A DNA stretch of 17,490 bases from CAZHJA01 sp964532865 (GTDB lineage Bacteria; Patescibacteriota; Microgenomatia; UBA1406; GWC2-37-13): assembly GCA_964532865.1 (NCBI GenBank), contig CAZHJA010000015.1, positions 1 through 17,490 on the forward strand, written 5' to 3'. This document shows positions 5,855 through 12,362 of this stretch, piece after piece. The translations under genes and the position numbers were made by a program. A model generated the notes under the pieces. It did not search any database and was not told where the DNA came from. It worked only from the letters and a program-made list of their open reading frames with translations. The number at the start of each line of letters is the position of its first letter. The first letter of the stretch is position 1.

Positions 5855-7026
5855 GTACTAAGTTTTTTAAGATTCTTCATAAATCAAAAAAATCAAAAGC
5901 AAGACTTGGGAAAATACACACTTATCATGGAACAATTATTACTCCCTCATTTGTTCCATGTGCAACAAAAGGAACTCTTAAAGGGATACTGCCAAGTTTA
6001 TTAAAGGAAATAAAAATACAAGTTGCTTTTGTAAATACATATCATTTGGTTATGTCTCCTGGAACTTCTGTTATTAAAAAATCAGGAGGAATTCATGCTT
6101 TTTCAAAACTTAATATTCCTCTAATGTCTGACTCAGGCGGGTTTCAGGTCTTTTCTTTGGCTGAAAATAACAGAAAAAAAAATACAAGAAGAGCTGACGT
6201 GAGAGGTGATGAGCAGCCTCTTGTTATTAAGATATCTAAAGACGGAGTTACTTTTAGATCAACATTTAAAGGAGAAACATTAATATTTACTCCTGAAAAA
6301 TCAATAGAGTATCAAATAGATATTGGCTCAGATATTATGATGGCTTTTGATGAATGTACATATTATCCTGCAACTTACAAATATGCAAAGGAGGCAATGG
6401 AAAGAACGCATAAATGGCTTTTAAGATGCATAAAAAAGAAAAAAGAACTAAAAGAAAAAGATTATAAAAGATATTTATACGGCATCATTCAAGGAGGAAC
6501 ACATAAAGACTTAAGAAATATATCTTCTGAATTTGTAAGTTCTCAGAAAACAGATGGAGTTGCAATAGGAGGAGTATCTGTTCATGAAACAAAAAAAGAA
6601 ATGAGGGAGCAGGTTAAATGGGCTTCAAAATACTTACCAAAAGAAAAACCAGTTCATCTTTTGGGAGTTGGACAATTAGATGACATTTTAGATTTGGTGG
6701 CATATGGAATTGATACTTTTGATTGCGTAGAGCCTACTAGACTTGCAAGAGTAGGGAAGGTATTTCAAAAAAATAAAAGCAATGTTTTAAAAACAAGAAG
6801 CTGGAATGCAATTGATATTAAGAACAATGACTATCGACATGATTTAAGCCCACTTGATAAGAACTGCAATTGCTATGTTTGCACAAATTTTACAAAAGCA
6901 TATATTCATCATTTATTTAAACAAAAGGAGCTTATTGGATATTCTCTTTTAACATATCATAATTTGAAGTTTATGGAAGATTTTTTTGAAAGAATTAGAG
7001 AGAAGATAGCAAGTGATAGGTTATAG
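5851..7026 (+). CDS. tgt: Queuine tRNA-ribosyltransferase (tRNA-guanine transglycosylase)
   Basis: 391 residues. Bacterial Tgt swaps guanine-34 of GUN-anticodon tRNAs for the queuosine precursor preQ1. Motifs: MSDSGGFQVFSL (92-103) with the general acid/base D94, GIIQGG (211-216), AIGGVSV (238-244), LLGVGQ (270-275), and GIDTFDCVEPTRLAR (286-300) with nucleophile D288. The zinc site is complete: C339, C341, C344 and H370, with the 26-residue gap to the His seen in characterised enzymes. A short lysine/arginine-rich insert follows the SGGFQVF block (105-120). A GGAG ribosome binding site sits upstream, inside the end of folA. No other queuosine-pathway gene is visible here. Confidence 0.94.
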   Translation: MSTKFFKILHKSKKSKARLGKIHTYHGTIITPSFVPCATKGTLKGILPSLLKEIKIQVAFVNTYHLVMSPGTSVIKKSGGIHAFSKLNIPLMSDSGGFQVFSLAENNRKKNTRRADVRGDEQPLVIKISKDGVTFRSTFKGETLIFTPEKSIEYQIDIGSDIMMAFDECTYYPATYKYAKEAMERTHKWLLRCIKKKKELKEKDYKRYLYGIIQGGTHKDLRNISSEFVSSQKTDGVAIGGVSVHETKKEMREQVKWASKYLPKEKPVHLLGVGQLDDILDLVAYGIDTFDCVEPTRLARVGKVFQKNKSNVLKTRSWNAIDIKNNDYRHDLSPLDKNCNCYVCTNFTKAYIHHLFKQKELIGYSLLTYHNLKFMEDFFERIREKIASDRL

Positions 7027-7085
7027 GCCAAGGACAATTGTTTATCAAGGTGTTTAATATAATTTCTCATGACCATTCTTACATA

Positions 7086-7133
7086 TATAACTAAAATGGT
7101 AGTCAATCCCTGTTTAGTTATAACCAAACAGGG
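7086..7133. repeat. Two mutually exclusive hairpins between tgt and fmt
   Basis: CCCTGTTT (7108-7115) pairs with AAACAGGG (7126-7133). The 10-bp arms TATAACTAAA (7086-7095) and TTTAGTTATA (7113-7122) form an alternative helix that uses part of the same sequence. The region separates two convergent genes and may stop transcription from one or both sides, but neither strand has a proper T-run after the GC-containing stem. Confidence 0.5.
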
Positions 7134-7136
7134 ACT

Positions 7137-8096
7137 CTAGCTTGAAAGATATGCTTTTTGAAAAGTTTTATAATCTACACATCTTTTGCCCTCAAGCTGA
7201 ACTTTATTAATATGAAGCTCATTATTATCATAGTCCACATCAATAATCTTTAATCTTTTATCTGTGTTATTAACCAATATTTTAGTCCACATTCCAGGCC
7301 ATGGATGCATGCCACAAAAGAAATCATAGATGATTTTTGGAGAGCTTTTAATATCTGATTTTAAGCCTTTATAAATCTCAGGTAGATCTTTTATTTCAAG
7401 CTTTTCATTTTTTAAAGCTTTTTGCAGGGTGTTAAAAGAAATAAATCCATCACTTCTTTTTAAAGGCTTTGTATATGTTGCGTTTTTATGATCCTGTTTA
7501 ATGGTTTTTAGCTTAAAGTCTTTAAGGGTGGCTATTTTATTAACAACGTCACAAAACATATTAAAACCTAAATCACTTAGCTTAATTTGCATATCCTGCT
7601 TTTTGTCTTGAGGCAGTATTTTAATTTCTTTTTGCGAAATTATATCTCCGTGATCAAGCTCTTTATCAAGTCTAATTAATGTAACTCCTGTTTTTTTATC
7701 TCCCATTATTAAAGGATATGTAATAGGAGATGGTCCTCTACACACGGGAAGAAGAGAAGGATGTATGTTCCAAAAGCCATACTTTGGAATATTAAGAGCT
7801 TTTTCAGGGACAATTTCTCCATAAGCATAAAGCAAAGCTATATCAATATCTTTTAACAGATATTGATAGTTATTATTAAATATATTGTTATAAACGCTAA
7901 TTCCATATTTTTTTGCAATTTTTTTTACGCGGGACTTTGTTATTTGCATTTTTCTTCCTTGAGGCTTATCTTTTTGTGTTACTACAAATGAGATATTCAT
8001 ATATTGCTTTTTCTCAAATAGCATTTTCTCAAGAAAATAGGCAGAAAATAATGGGGTTCCAAAATATGCAATATTTAGCTTTTTCATAAAAGGCAT
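7137..8096 (-). CDS. fmt: Methionyl-tRNA formyltransferase
   Basis: 319 residues (316 if the second ATG at 8087 is used, MKKLNIAYFGTP). It formylates initiator Met-tRNA using 10-formyl-tetrahydrofolate. The catalytic triad of the formyltransferase fold is visible: N110 and H112 in FWNIHPSLLP and D148 in KELDHGDII. FGTPLFSAYFLEK (12-24) and KPQGRKMQITKSRVKK (44-59) match the usual FGTPxFA and KPxGRGxKLxxxPVK blocks. The PVCRGPSPI stretch (117-125) replaces the more common RWRGAAPI. The C-terminal domain (about 205-319) is present. It starts 4 bases after the stop of the upstream hypothetical gene, so the two form one leftward unit. No ribosome binding site is obvious. Confidence 0.92.
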   Translation of the reverse strand: MPFMKKLNIAYFGTPLFSAYFLEKMLFEKKQYMNISFVVTQKDKPQGRKMQITKSRVKKIAKKYGISVYNNIFNNNYQYLLKDIDIALLYAYGEIVPEKALNIPKYGFWNIHPSLLPVCRGPSPITYPLIMGDKKTGVTLIRLDKELDHGDIISQKEIKILPQDKKQDMQIKLSDLGFNMFCDVVNKIATLKDFKLKTIKQDHKNATYTKPLKRSDGFISFNTLQKALKNEKLEIKDLPEIYKGLKSDIKSSPKIIYDFFCGMHPWPGMWTKILVNNTDKRLKIIDVDYDNNELHINKVQLEGKRCVDYKTFQKAYLSS

Positions 8097-8100
8097 ATAA

Positions 8101-8619
8101 TTATATCAGCTCAAAGCTTTTTTGGAAAAGAGGAAGGAAGAGATCTGATATTTTAAAAAATATTGTTTTGTTTTTAATATAGTTTGTTAATTGAAAATAA
8201 AGGTAGGTTTGTTTATCTTCTTTTACTTTTTTTGCTTTAATATTTAATTTATTAAGCTTAAATTCTTGGCTTGCTATTTTTTTATCATCAAGTATTTTTT
8301 GAATTTTTTCATCTTTTTCACAAGCAAATTCAATTTCAGGCAAATTGTTTTGAGAAAATTTAGCGCTTGTAGTTGTTTCTTTATCTTTATTAAAAACTGA
8401 AGGGATAGTAAATTGAACTCCGCAGTCTAAATGTCCATAGTTTTTAAATTCCAATAGAGTTTGAGTTGGAGAGGGGGGTGGAGGTTTAGTTGGAGAAATC
8501 GAGCTAATAAAATCAATTATTTTATTGCTTTTTTCAACATTTTGACCATAACGTACTCCTATTATAAAAACAAGAACAATAATAAGTATAATAAGTAAGA
8601 TGTATGATTGCTTTTTCAT
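8101..8619 (-). CDS. Hypothetical membrane-anchored protein
   Basis: 172 residues, family not recognised. A single N-terminal hydrophobic helix (about 7-22, after MKKQSY) anchors the protein and should leave the rest outside. A proline/threonine spacer (SPTKPPPPSPTQT, about 42-54) separates it from a lysine-rich, mostly hydrophilic domain with two cysteines (C66 and C99) that could form a disulfide outside the cell. This anchor-linker-domain plan is common in small CPR envelope proteins. It lies directly upstream of fmt with a 4-bp gap. A TAAAAT box about 14 bases before the ATG suggests a short or absent leader. Confidence 0.7.
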   Translation of the reverse strand: MKKQSYILLIILIIVLVFIIGVRYGQNVEKSNKIIDFISSISPTKPPPPSPTQTLLEFKNYGHLDCGVQFTIPSVFNKDKETTTSAKFSQNNLPEIEFACEKDEKIQKILDDKKIASQEFKLNKLNIKAKKVKEDKQTYLYFQLTNYIKNKTIFFKISDLFLPLFQKSFELI

Positions 8620-8644
8620 TATTATGCTAATTTTAACACTGCCC

Positions 8645-8674
8645 TTGACAAAACAAAAGTCTATTTAGTAAAAT
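8645..8674 (+). promoter_or_regulatory. Consensus promoter for the structured RNA upstream of rho
   Basis: TTGACA (8645-8650), an 18-base spacer and TAAAAT (8669-8674). The expected start near 8681 coincides with the first base of the long closing helix of the RNA described next. Confidence 0.6.
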
Positions 8675-8680
8675 ATGTAT

Positions 8681-8864
8681 GATCCTCCTAATGAGGAGCG
8701 TATTTTTAAAACTTTTTCTTTACGCAATTTAACCTTTAGGGTAATCCTGCCAATATGGCGGGAAATAAGATTATGTTTGTTTAGCGTAATGCTAAATGAC
8801 TTATCTCCCCATTATTTTCAAAAGAAAAAGGTAACAAACCTCATTGTGGAGGATTAGTTTTTAC
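8681..8864 (+). ncRNA. Candidate structured RNA, about 180 nt, family unknown
   Basis: The two ends pair over a long distance: 8680-8688 with 8848-8856 and 8690-8696 with 8839-8845, giving a 9-bp (one G-U) and a 7-bp helix separated by a small bulge. Inside it, CTTTTTCTTT (8712-8721) is the perfect complement of AAAGAAAAAG (8821-8830). Further in are CCTGCC/GGCGGG (8746-8751/8757-8762), GGGAAATAAG with CTTATCTCCC (8760-8769/8800-8809, one mismatch; shares bases with the previous stem) and TTTAGC/GCTAAA (8780-8785/8791-8796). A T5 run begins 2 bases after the helix. With its own promoter this fits an independent RNA of 6S-like length and rod shape, but no diagnostic family sequence is recognised. 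A rho 5' leader is the alternative. The stretch has an open frame of 60 codons that resembles no protein. Confidence 0.5.
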
Positions 8865-8967
8865 TTCTAAGCATAAGATTATAAGGAAAAATATCAAAAC
8901 ATTTTTACTACTGTATGAAAATAATAGAAATTAGTATTATTTAATTTTAAGTTAATATATAACCACT

Positions 8968-10278
8968 ATGTCTCCATTAAAAAAATCTCAAACAGACGAT
9001 CAGTCTCTTGATGTATCTTCTATGTTAGAAAAAGTTGATGAAAAGCCAATTGTATCCATTGAAGAGAAAAAAGAAAGAATAGTACGAAGAGAAACTCCAG
9101 TACGAAGAGAAACTCCAGTACGAAGAGAAACTCCAGTAGAAGAAAGGCTAAAAGAGGATTTAAAAATTAGCTATACTGCAAAAGGTATACTTGACATTAC
9201 TTTTGGAGGATATGGTTTTTTAAGAAAAGACTATGTATTAAATCCAAAATCTGATATTTATGTTTCAACATCTCAAATAAGACGTTTTTGGCTTCGAAGA
9301 GGAGATGAAGTAGAAGGACTAGCTCGTCCTTCAAAAGAAGGGGAAAGATTTCATAGCCTTCTTCTTATTAAAAAAATAAATGGAAAGGAGCTTACAGAAG
9401 AAGAAAGTAGGAAAAGAGTAAATTTCGATGACCTTACGTCACTTCACCCAAACAAGCAGATAAAGCTTGAGACTACAAAAGATGTTCTTTCAACTCGAAT
9501 TATTGATCTTGTTTCACCAATTGGATTTGGTCAGCGAGCTCTTATTGTTTCTCAACCAAAAGCAGGCAAAACTACATTTTTAAAAGAAATTGCAGAAGCG
9601 ATATCTATTAATTATCCAAAAGTATATTTAATGGCTGTTCTTATTGGAGAGCGACCTGAGGAGGTTACAGAAATAAAAAGGTTTATTAAAGGAGAAGTTG
9701 GTGCCTCTAACTTTGATGAATCTCCAAGACAACAGGTAAAGGTTGCGAACTTAGCTCTTGATCGAGCTAAAAGAATTGTTGAAATGGGTGAAGATGTAAT
9801 TATTCTTTTAGATTCTGTTACAAGACTTGCCCGCGCCTTGAATTTATCAGGTAATAATCACAGCGGAAGAAGCCTTTCAGGAGGTTTTGACCCACAAGCA
9901 CTATATCCAGCTAAAAAGTTCTTAGGAGCTGCTAGAAACTGCGAAGAAGGGGGCAGCTTAACTATTGTTGGCACAGCGCTTGTTAAAACAGAATCAAGAA
10001 TGGATGATCTTATTTATGAAGAATTTAAAGGCACTGGAAATTTAGAAATTCATCTTGACAGAGGCTTTGCAGATAGGCGTATATTTCCTGCAATAGATAT
10101 TGAAAAATCAGGTACGCGCCATGATGAATTATTGTTTGATAAAGAAAAATTAGGAAGAATTGCTACTCTTAGAAGAATGTTAGGTCTTCTTGCTCCAGAA
10201 GAGCGAATAACAGGAATGATAGATAAGCTTTCAAATACTAAAGACAATGAAGAATTCTTAAAGACTTTGGGTAGGTAG
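8968..10278 (+). CDS. rho: Transcription termination factor Rho
   Basis: 436 residues. Rho is a hexameric RNA-dependent ATPase that ends transcription. After a charged N-terminal region with three tandem VRRETP units (39-56), the cold-shock-like primary RNA-binding domain spans about 72-138 (GYGFLR at 81-86, IYVSTSQIRRFWLRRGDEVEG at 97-117). The ATPase core has the P-loop SQPKAGKTT (195-203), GERPEEVTE (228-236), Walker B-like IILLDSVTRLARA (278-290), SGGFDP (304-309) and the R-loop block KKFLGAARNCEEGGSLT (316-332). The sequence DESPRQQVKVA (250-260) departs from the usual DEPPxxH wording. It follows the structured RNA by about 100 bases and ends 3 bp before a convergent pseudogene with no visible terminator. 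Confidence 0.96.
   Translation: MSPLKKSQTDDQSLDVSSMLEKVDEKPIVSIEEKKERIVRRETPVRRETPVRRETPVEERLKEDLKISYTAKGILDITFGGYGFLRKDYVLNPKSDIYVSTSQIRRFWLRRGDEVEGLARPSKEGERFHSLLLIKKINGKELTEEESRKRVNFDDLTSLHPNKQIKLETTKDVLSTRIIDLVSPIGFGQRALIVSQPKAGKTTFLKEIAEAISINYPKVYLMAVLIGERPEEVTEIKRFIKGEVGASNFDESPRQQVKVANLALDRAKRIVEMGEDVIILLDSVTRLARALNLSGNNHSGRSLSGGFDPQALYPAKKFLGAARNCEEGGSLTIVGTALVKTESRMDDLIYEEFKGTGNLEIHLDRGFADRRIFPAIDIEKSGTRHDELLFDKEKLGRIATLRRMLGLLAPEERITGMIDKLSNTKDNEEFLKTLGR
9082..9135 (+). repeat. Three tandem 18-bp repeats in rho
   Basis: The unit GTACGAAGAGAAACTCCA occurs three times in a row with no base change and encodes VRRETP in frame. The perfect identity, including third positions, indicates recent expansion, probably by slippage, in the basic linker before the RNA-binding domain. 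Confidence 0.95.
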
Positions 10279-10281
10279 TGT

Positions 10282-11234
10282 TTAATATAATAGGCCAAAG
10301 AGATATAAAGGAATTTTATGTTTAAATCCTACTTCAATATTGTCAGAAGCTATGTATGAATCTTTAATATTTTTTATCTGTGTAAAATCTTTTGTTTTGC
10401 CTCCAATTTCAAATAGATATTTATTATCAACAATAAAATCTCCAATATCTGGATAAAATATTTTATATTTTTCTGATAATTGATTTAGAAAGAAACACTC
10501 TCTTATAGATCCAATTTGAGTAGAAGTCTTTTCTTTTTTTTCTAAAGCATAGAATAAATTAGTATTATTAAGATAGATTTTTGCAGGTTTCCTAATTAAT
10601 TTTGATCCCGTCCCTTTTGAGAGTAATAGATTGAATATGCCTGCTTTATATAAATAGTTAATATAAAGATAAACATATTCTCGAGATATTCCTAAAGCAG
10701 AGCTGATGCTTTTAATGTTTGGAATAAATGGTTGAGATGAAGTTATCAAGAGTATCATTTTTTTTAATATAGGTATTGAGGTTTGTTTAAGATTAAAAAC
10801 AGATGGAATATCTTCATAAATAATTTTTTCCAGAACTTGAAGAAGCTTTTGAGAATATGCAGCGGGCTCTTCTAAATAAAAAGGGTAATATCCATGCTCT
10901 AAATATTTTTTAATTCAAGCGACCAGTTAGGGTATTTATGTATTTCATCAAGAAGCAACGCTTTTCCTCCTAATTTAAAGTATTCCTGTGCAATATTAAA
11001 AATACCAAGAGATAAAACTCGAATATTATCACATGAAAGATAAAGACAATCTTCATGATTATTAAAATGTTTTTTATAATATTGAAGTATTAGAGTAGTT
11101 TTACCTACTCCTGTTGCTCCAATAATACCTATCATTCGGCTCTTCCAATTAATTTCATCATATAGATATCTTTTAAAGCCAGTAGGAATATTTGAGGTTG
11201 AAGACGTATGTATTTCAATAAGTTTATCTATCAT
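10282..11234 (-). pseudogene. AAA ATPase with DUF4143 domain, broken by an internal deletion
   Basis: The N-terminal piece (11234 to 10899) has Walker A GATGVGKTT and Walker B ALLLDEIHKYPNW and ends WSLELKNI followed by a stop. A different frame resumes immediately as KYLEHGYYPFYLEEP and runs to the stop at 10282 with a winged-helix-like part (SISSALGISREYVYLYINYLYKAG) and the DUF4143 C-terminus (IRECFFLNQL, then GDFIVDNKYLFEIGGK). Intact relatives have about 70-80 more residues between these two blocks, including the sensor region. The two frames meet in a short A/T-rich stretch (AAAAAATATTTA), typical of a small deletion. Such ATPases are common accessory genes in CPR and archaea, with poorly known roles. 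The truncated N-terminal ATPase could still be made (111 aa) but is unlikely to work. Confidence 0.82.
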
Positions 11235-11370
11235 AGTGTCAAGTACACTTTACACGAATTAGCAATTCTCGCTATGAAATTAAGACTGTTATAACAAGCT
11301 AAAACTAACTATATCTTTCATAGTAATTTTACTAAACTAAAATAATCCAATCACAAAACTATATAAAGAT

Positions 11371-11637
11371 TCATTTTGCAGTCATAATACCTTTATGAAT
11401 ATATTGTTTAATAAGCGATTGATAAGGAATGTTTAGCTTGTTAGCTTCCTCTTTTACGCGATTTAATAGATATTCTGGTACCCTTATAGAAATAGGTCTA
11501 GTTGTGGGCTTTAGATTTGGAAAACTTACTTCTTCAAGATCTTTTGCTTCATAATGTTTTGAAAGATCAAGTTTATACCAAAACTTCCTTTCCTCATCTT
11601 CATTTTTAAATTTTGGCAATCTAAGCTTTTTTTTCAT
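11371..11637 (-). CDS. brnA: BrnA-type antitoxin (CopG/ribbon-helix-helix)
   Basis: 88 residues. The C-terminal half (about 48-82, PISIRVPEYLLNRVKEEANKL and then PYQSLIKQYIHKGI) is a ribbon-helix-helix DNA-binding domain; the N-terminal FWYKLDLSKHYEAKDLEE is the stretch that wraps the toxin in BrnA-like antitoxins. It neutralises BrnT and should repress the operon. The start overlaps the end of brnT by 17 bp. A strong Shine-Dalgarno sequence (GGAGGTG, 11651-11645) lies inside the end of brnT, 7 bases before the ATG, so the antitoxin is probably translated more efficiently than the toxin, whose mRNA start has almost no leader. Ends in TGA. Confidence 0.85.
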   Translation of the reverse strand: MKKKLRLPKFKNEDEERKFWYKLDLSKHYEAKDLEEVSFPNLKPTTRPISIRVPEYLLNRVKEEANKLNIPYQSLIKQYIHKGIMTAK

Positions 11638-11914
11638 ATAAATACACCTCCTTTTTATTTATGTCTCGAGCTGAGACAATTCTAATTTTATTACCTCTAA
11701 TAGTAAAAACTATAAATAATAATCTTTGTCTTTTGGTTTTCCCAATAATTCTAAATCGTTCTTCATTATTTGAATGTAATTTATCTTTAAATATATATCT
11801 TTTCTTATCAAAAAAAACTTCTTCTGTTTCTTTATCATTAACATTATGCTTCATATTCTTCTGGATATTCCCTTTATTCCAATTAAATTCTATTACTTTG
11901 TTTAATATCTTCAT
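11621..11914 (-). CDS. brnT: BrnT-type ribonuclease toxin
   Basis: 97 residues. BrnT is a small RelE-fold ribonuclease that blocks translation when its antitoxin is missing. Family marks in order: FNWNKGNIQKNMKHNV (9-24), the ETEEVFFDKKRY block (29-40), EERFRIIGKTKRQRLLFIVFT (51-71) and IRIVSARDINKKE (77-89). The conserved Arg/Glu/Arg set expected for activity appears intact (E52, R53, R78, R82). It is the first gene of the leftward brnT-brnA operon. Neighbouring genes on both sides are broken, so this pair seems to be the live part of a decaying accessory patch. The plus-strand open frame that covers it is a shadow. Confidence 0.87.
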   Translation of the reverse strand: MKILNKVIEFNWNKGNIQKNMKHNVNDKETEEVFFDKKRYIFKDKLHSNNEERFRIIGKTKRQRLLFIVFTIRGNKIRIVSARDINKKEVYLYEKKA

Positions 11915-11933
11915 GTATATACTAGATTATACA
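11914..11933. promoter_or_regulatory. Possible BrnA operator
   Basis: TGTATA (11914-11919) and TATACA (11928-11933) are 6-bp perfect inverted arms with an 8-bp spacer; they overlap the -10 box and the expected transcription start of brnT. Ribbon-helix-helix antitoxins typically repress from such sites. Binding is inferred. Confidence 0.45.
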
Positions 11934-11954
11934 ACCAATAACAAAAGTTATCAA
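11926..11954 (-). promoter_or_regulatory. Promoter of brnT-brnA
   Basis: On the minus strand TTGATA (11954-11949), a 17-base spacer and a perfect TATAAT (11931-11926). The expected start near 11919 leaves about 4-5 untranslated bases before the brnT ATG at 11914. Confidence 0.65.
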
Positions 11955-12014
11955 GCAAACTTTGCCTTATTTTTTAGTTTGGTGGGATAATAAAAGCCAG
12001 AGGAGTTTAAAAGC

Positions 12015-12122
12015 ATGCGTAAAATATTGTCAAAAAACATTGTTTGGAAAGAGGAGAAACATTATGTTTCTCAACGTCTTAATGTTGATACATCTAGTTT
12101 TGTCAAACAAAAAAAGAAATAA
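12015..12122 (+). pseudogene. HicB-like antitoxin remnant, frameshifted and truncated
   Basis: An AGGAG ribosome binding site precedes an ATG and a 35-codon frame: MRKILSKNIVWKEEKHYVSQ, then RLNVDTSSFVKQKKK and a stop. The pattern of a Trp-Lys-Glu turn, YVSQ and a later S-F-G-x-T-x-x-E is that of HicB antitoxins. Adding one base after the phenylalanine TTT would restore SSFGQTKKEIKKE, so a single-base loss explains the stop. Similarity ends at about 12130, where the predicted leftward tiny-RNA module begins. The rest of the HicB domain, its DNA-binding part and any HicA partner are missing. The longer open frame across this stretch (11962-12243) is in another frame and looks spurious. Confidence 0.5.
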
Positions 12123-12174
12123 AAAAGGAGTGTTGGCATCAGGACAAAACCTGAAACCTTCCCTCCTTCGTGAT
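12121..12174 (-). ncRNA. Predicted tiny RNA overlapping the HicB remnant
   Basis: From the leftward promoter at 12209-12181, transcription should start near 12174. The product folds into one extended hairpin: AAGGAG (12168-12163) with CTCCTT (12130-12125), GG with CC inside it, and TCAGG (12154-12150) with CCTGA (12143-12139). T6 follows directly (12126-12121). It resembles the unit at 3745-3785 in layout and promoter but not in the transcribed sequence. About 50 nt, predicted only. Confidence 0.4.
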
Positions 12175-12180
12175 GATTAT

Positions 12181-12209
12181 TTTATACCATTTTGTGCTAT
12201 TTTTGTCAA
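12181..12209 (-). promoter_or_regulatory. Consensus sigma-70 promoter, leftward, copy 2
   Basis: On the minus strand TTGACA (12209-12204), 17-base spacer and TATAAA (12186-12181). The surrounding block is related to 3791-3826 with 6 mismatches in 36 bases. Confidence 0.65.
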
Positions 12210-12296
12210 GTTACGGTGGGTTCTTCGAATTACCAGATTATAATTGTTACCCAATCCCGATATAATCGCAACAAGATTATCAGTTTTCTAAAACAT

Positions 12297-12325
12297 TTGA
12301 CAAAAGCAATTATTACATATACTAT
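12297..12325 (+). promoter_or_regulatory. Promoter of the CsoR-like/trxB/gdh operon
   Basis: TTGACA (12297-12302), a 17-base spacer and TACTAT (12320-12325). The start would lie near 12332, inside the palindrome described next, and the ATG of the regulator follows at 12363. Confidence 0.65.
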
Positions 12326-12345
12326 ATACTCCTATAGAGTATATA
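12323..12345. promoter_or_regulatory. CsoR-type operator
   Basis: Perfect 9-bp inverted arms TATATACTC (12323-12331) and GAGTATATA (12337-12345) around CTATA. The core has the layout of known CsoR-family operators, which carry C-rich and G-rich halves around a TA-rich centre. It overlaps the -10 box and start site, so a bound repressor would block the polymerase. Autoregulation by the adjacent gene is inferred. Confidence 0.65.
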
Positions 12346-12362
12346 AAGTTTAGGATCATTAT

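Noticed and set aside
5372..7026. In-frame TGA codons indicating a recoded genome (code 25, as in Gracilibacteria)
   Set aside because: TGA ends folA and brnA at the expected protein ends, and no long gene contains an internal TGA.
8675..8857. A 60-codon plus-strand open frame upstream of rho
   Set aside because: The peptide resembles no protein and the stretch is better explained by the pairing pattern of a structured RNA.
12211..12233. A tRNA T-arm-like stretch (GGTGGGTTCTTCGAATTACC)
   Set aside because: The expected GTTCGA loop is interrupted and no acceptor or anticodon arms can be placed around it.
11962..12243. A 93-codon plus-strand open frame
   Set aside because: It crosses the HicB-like remnant in a different frame, runs into the promoter module, and has no recognisable domain.
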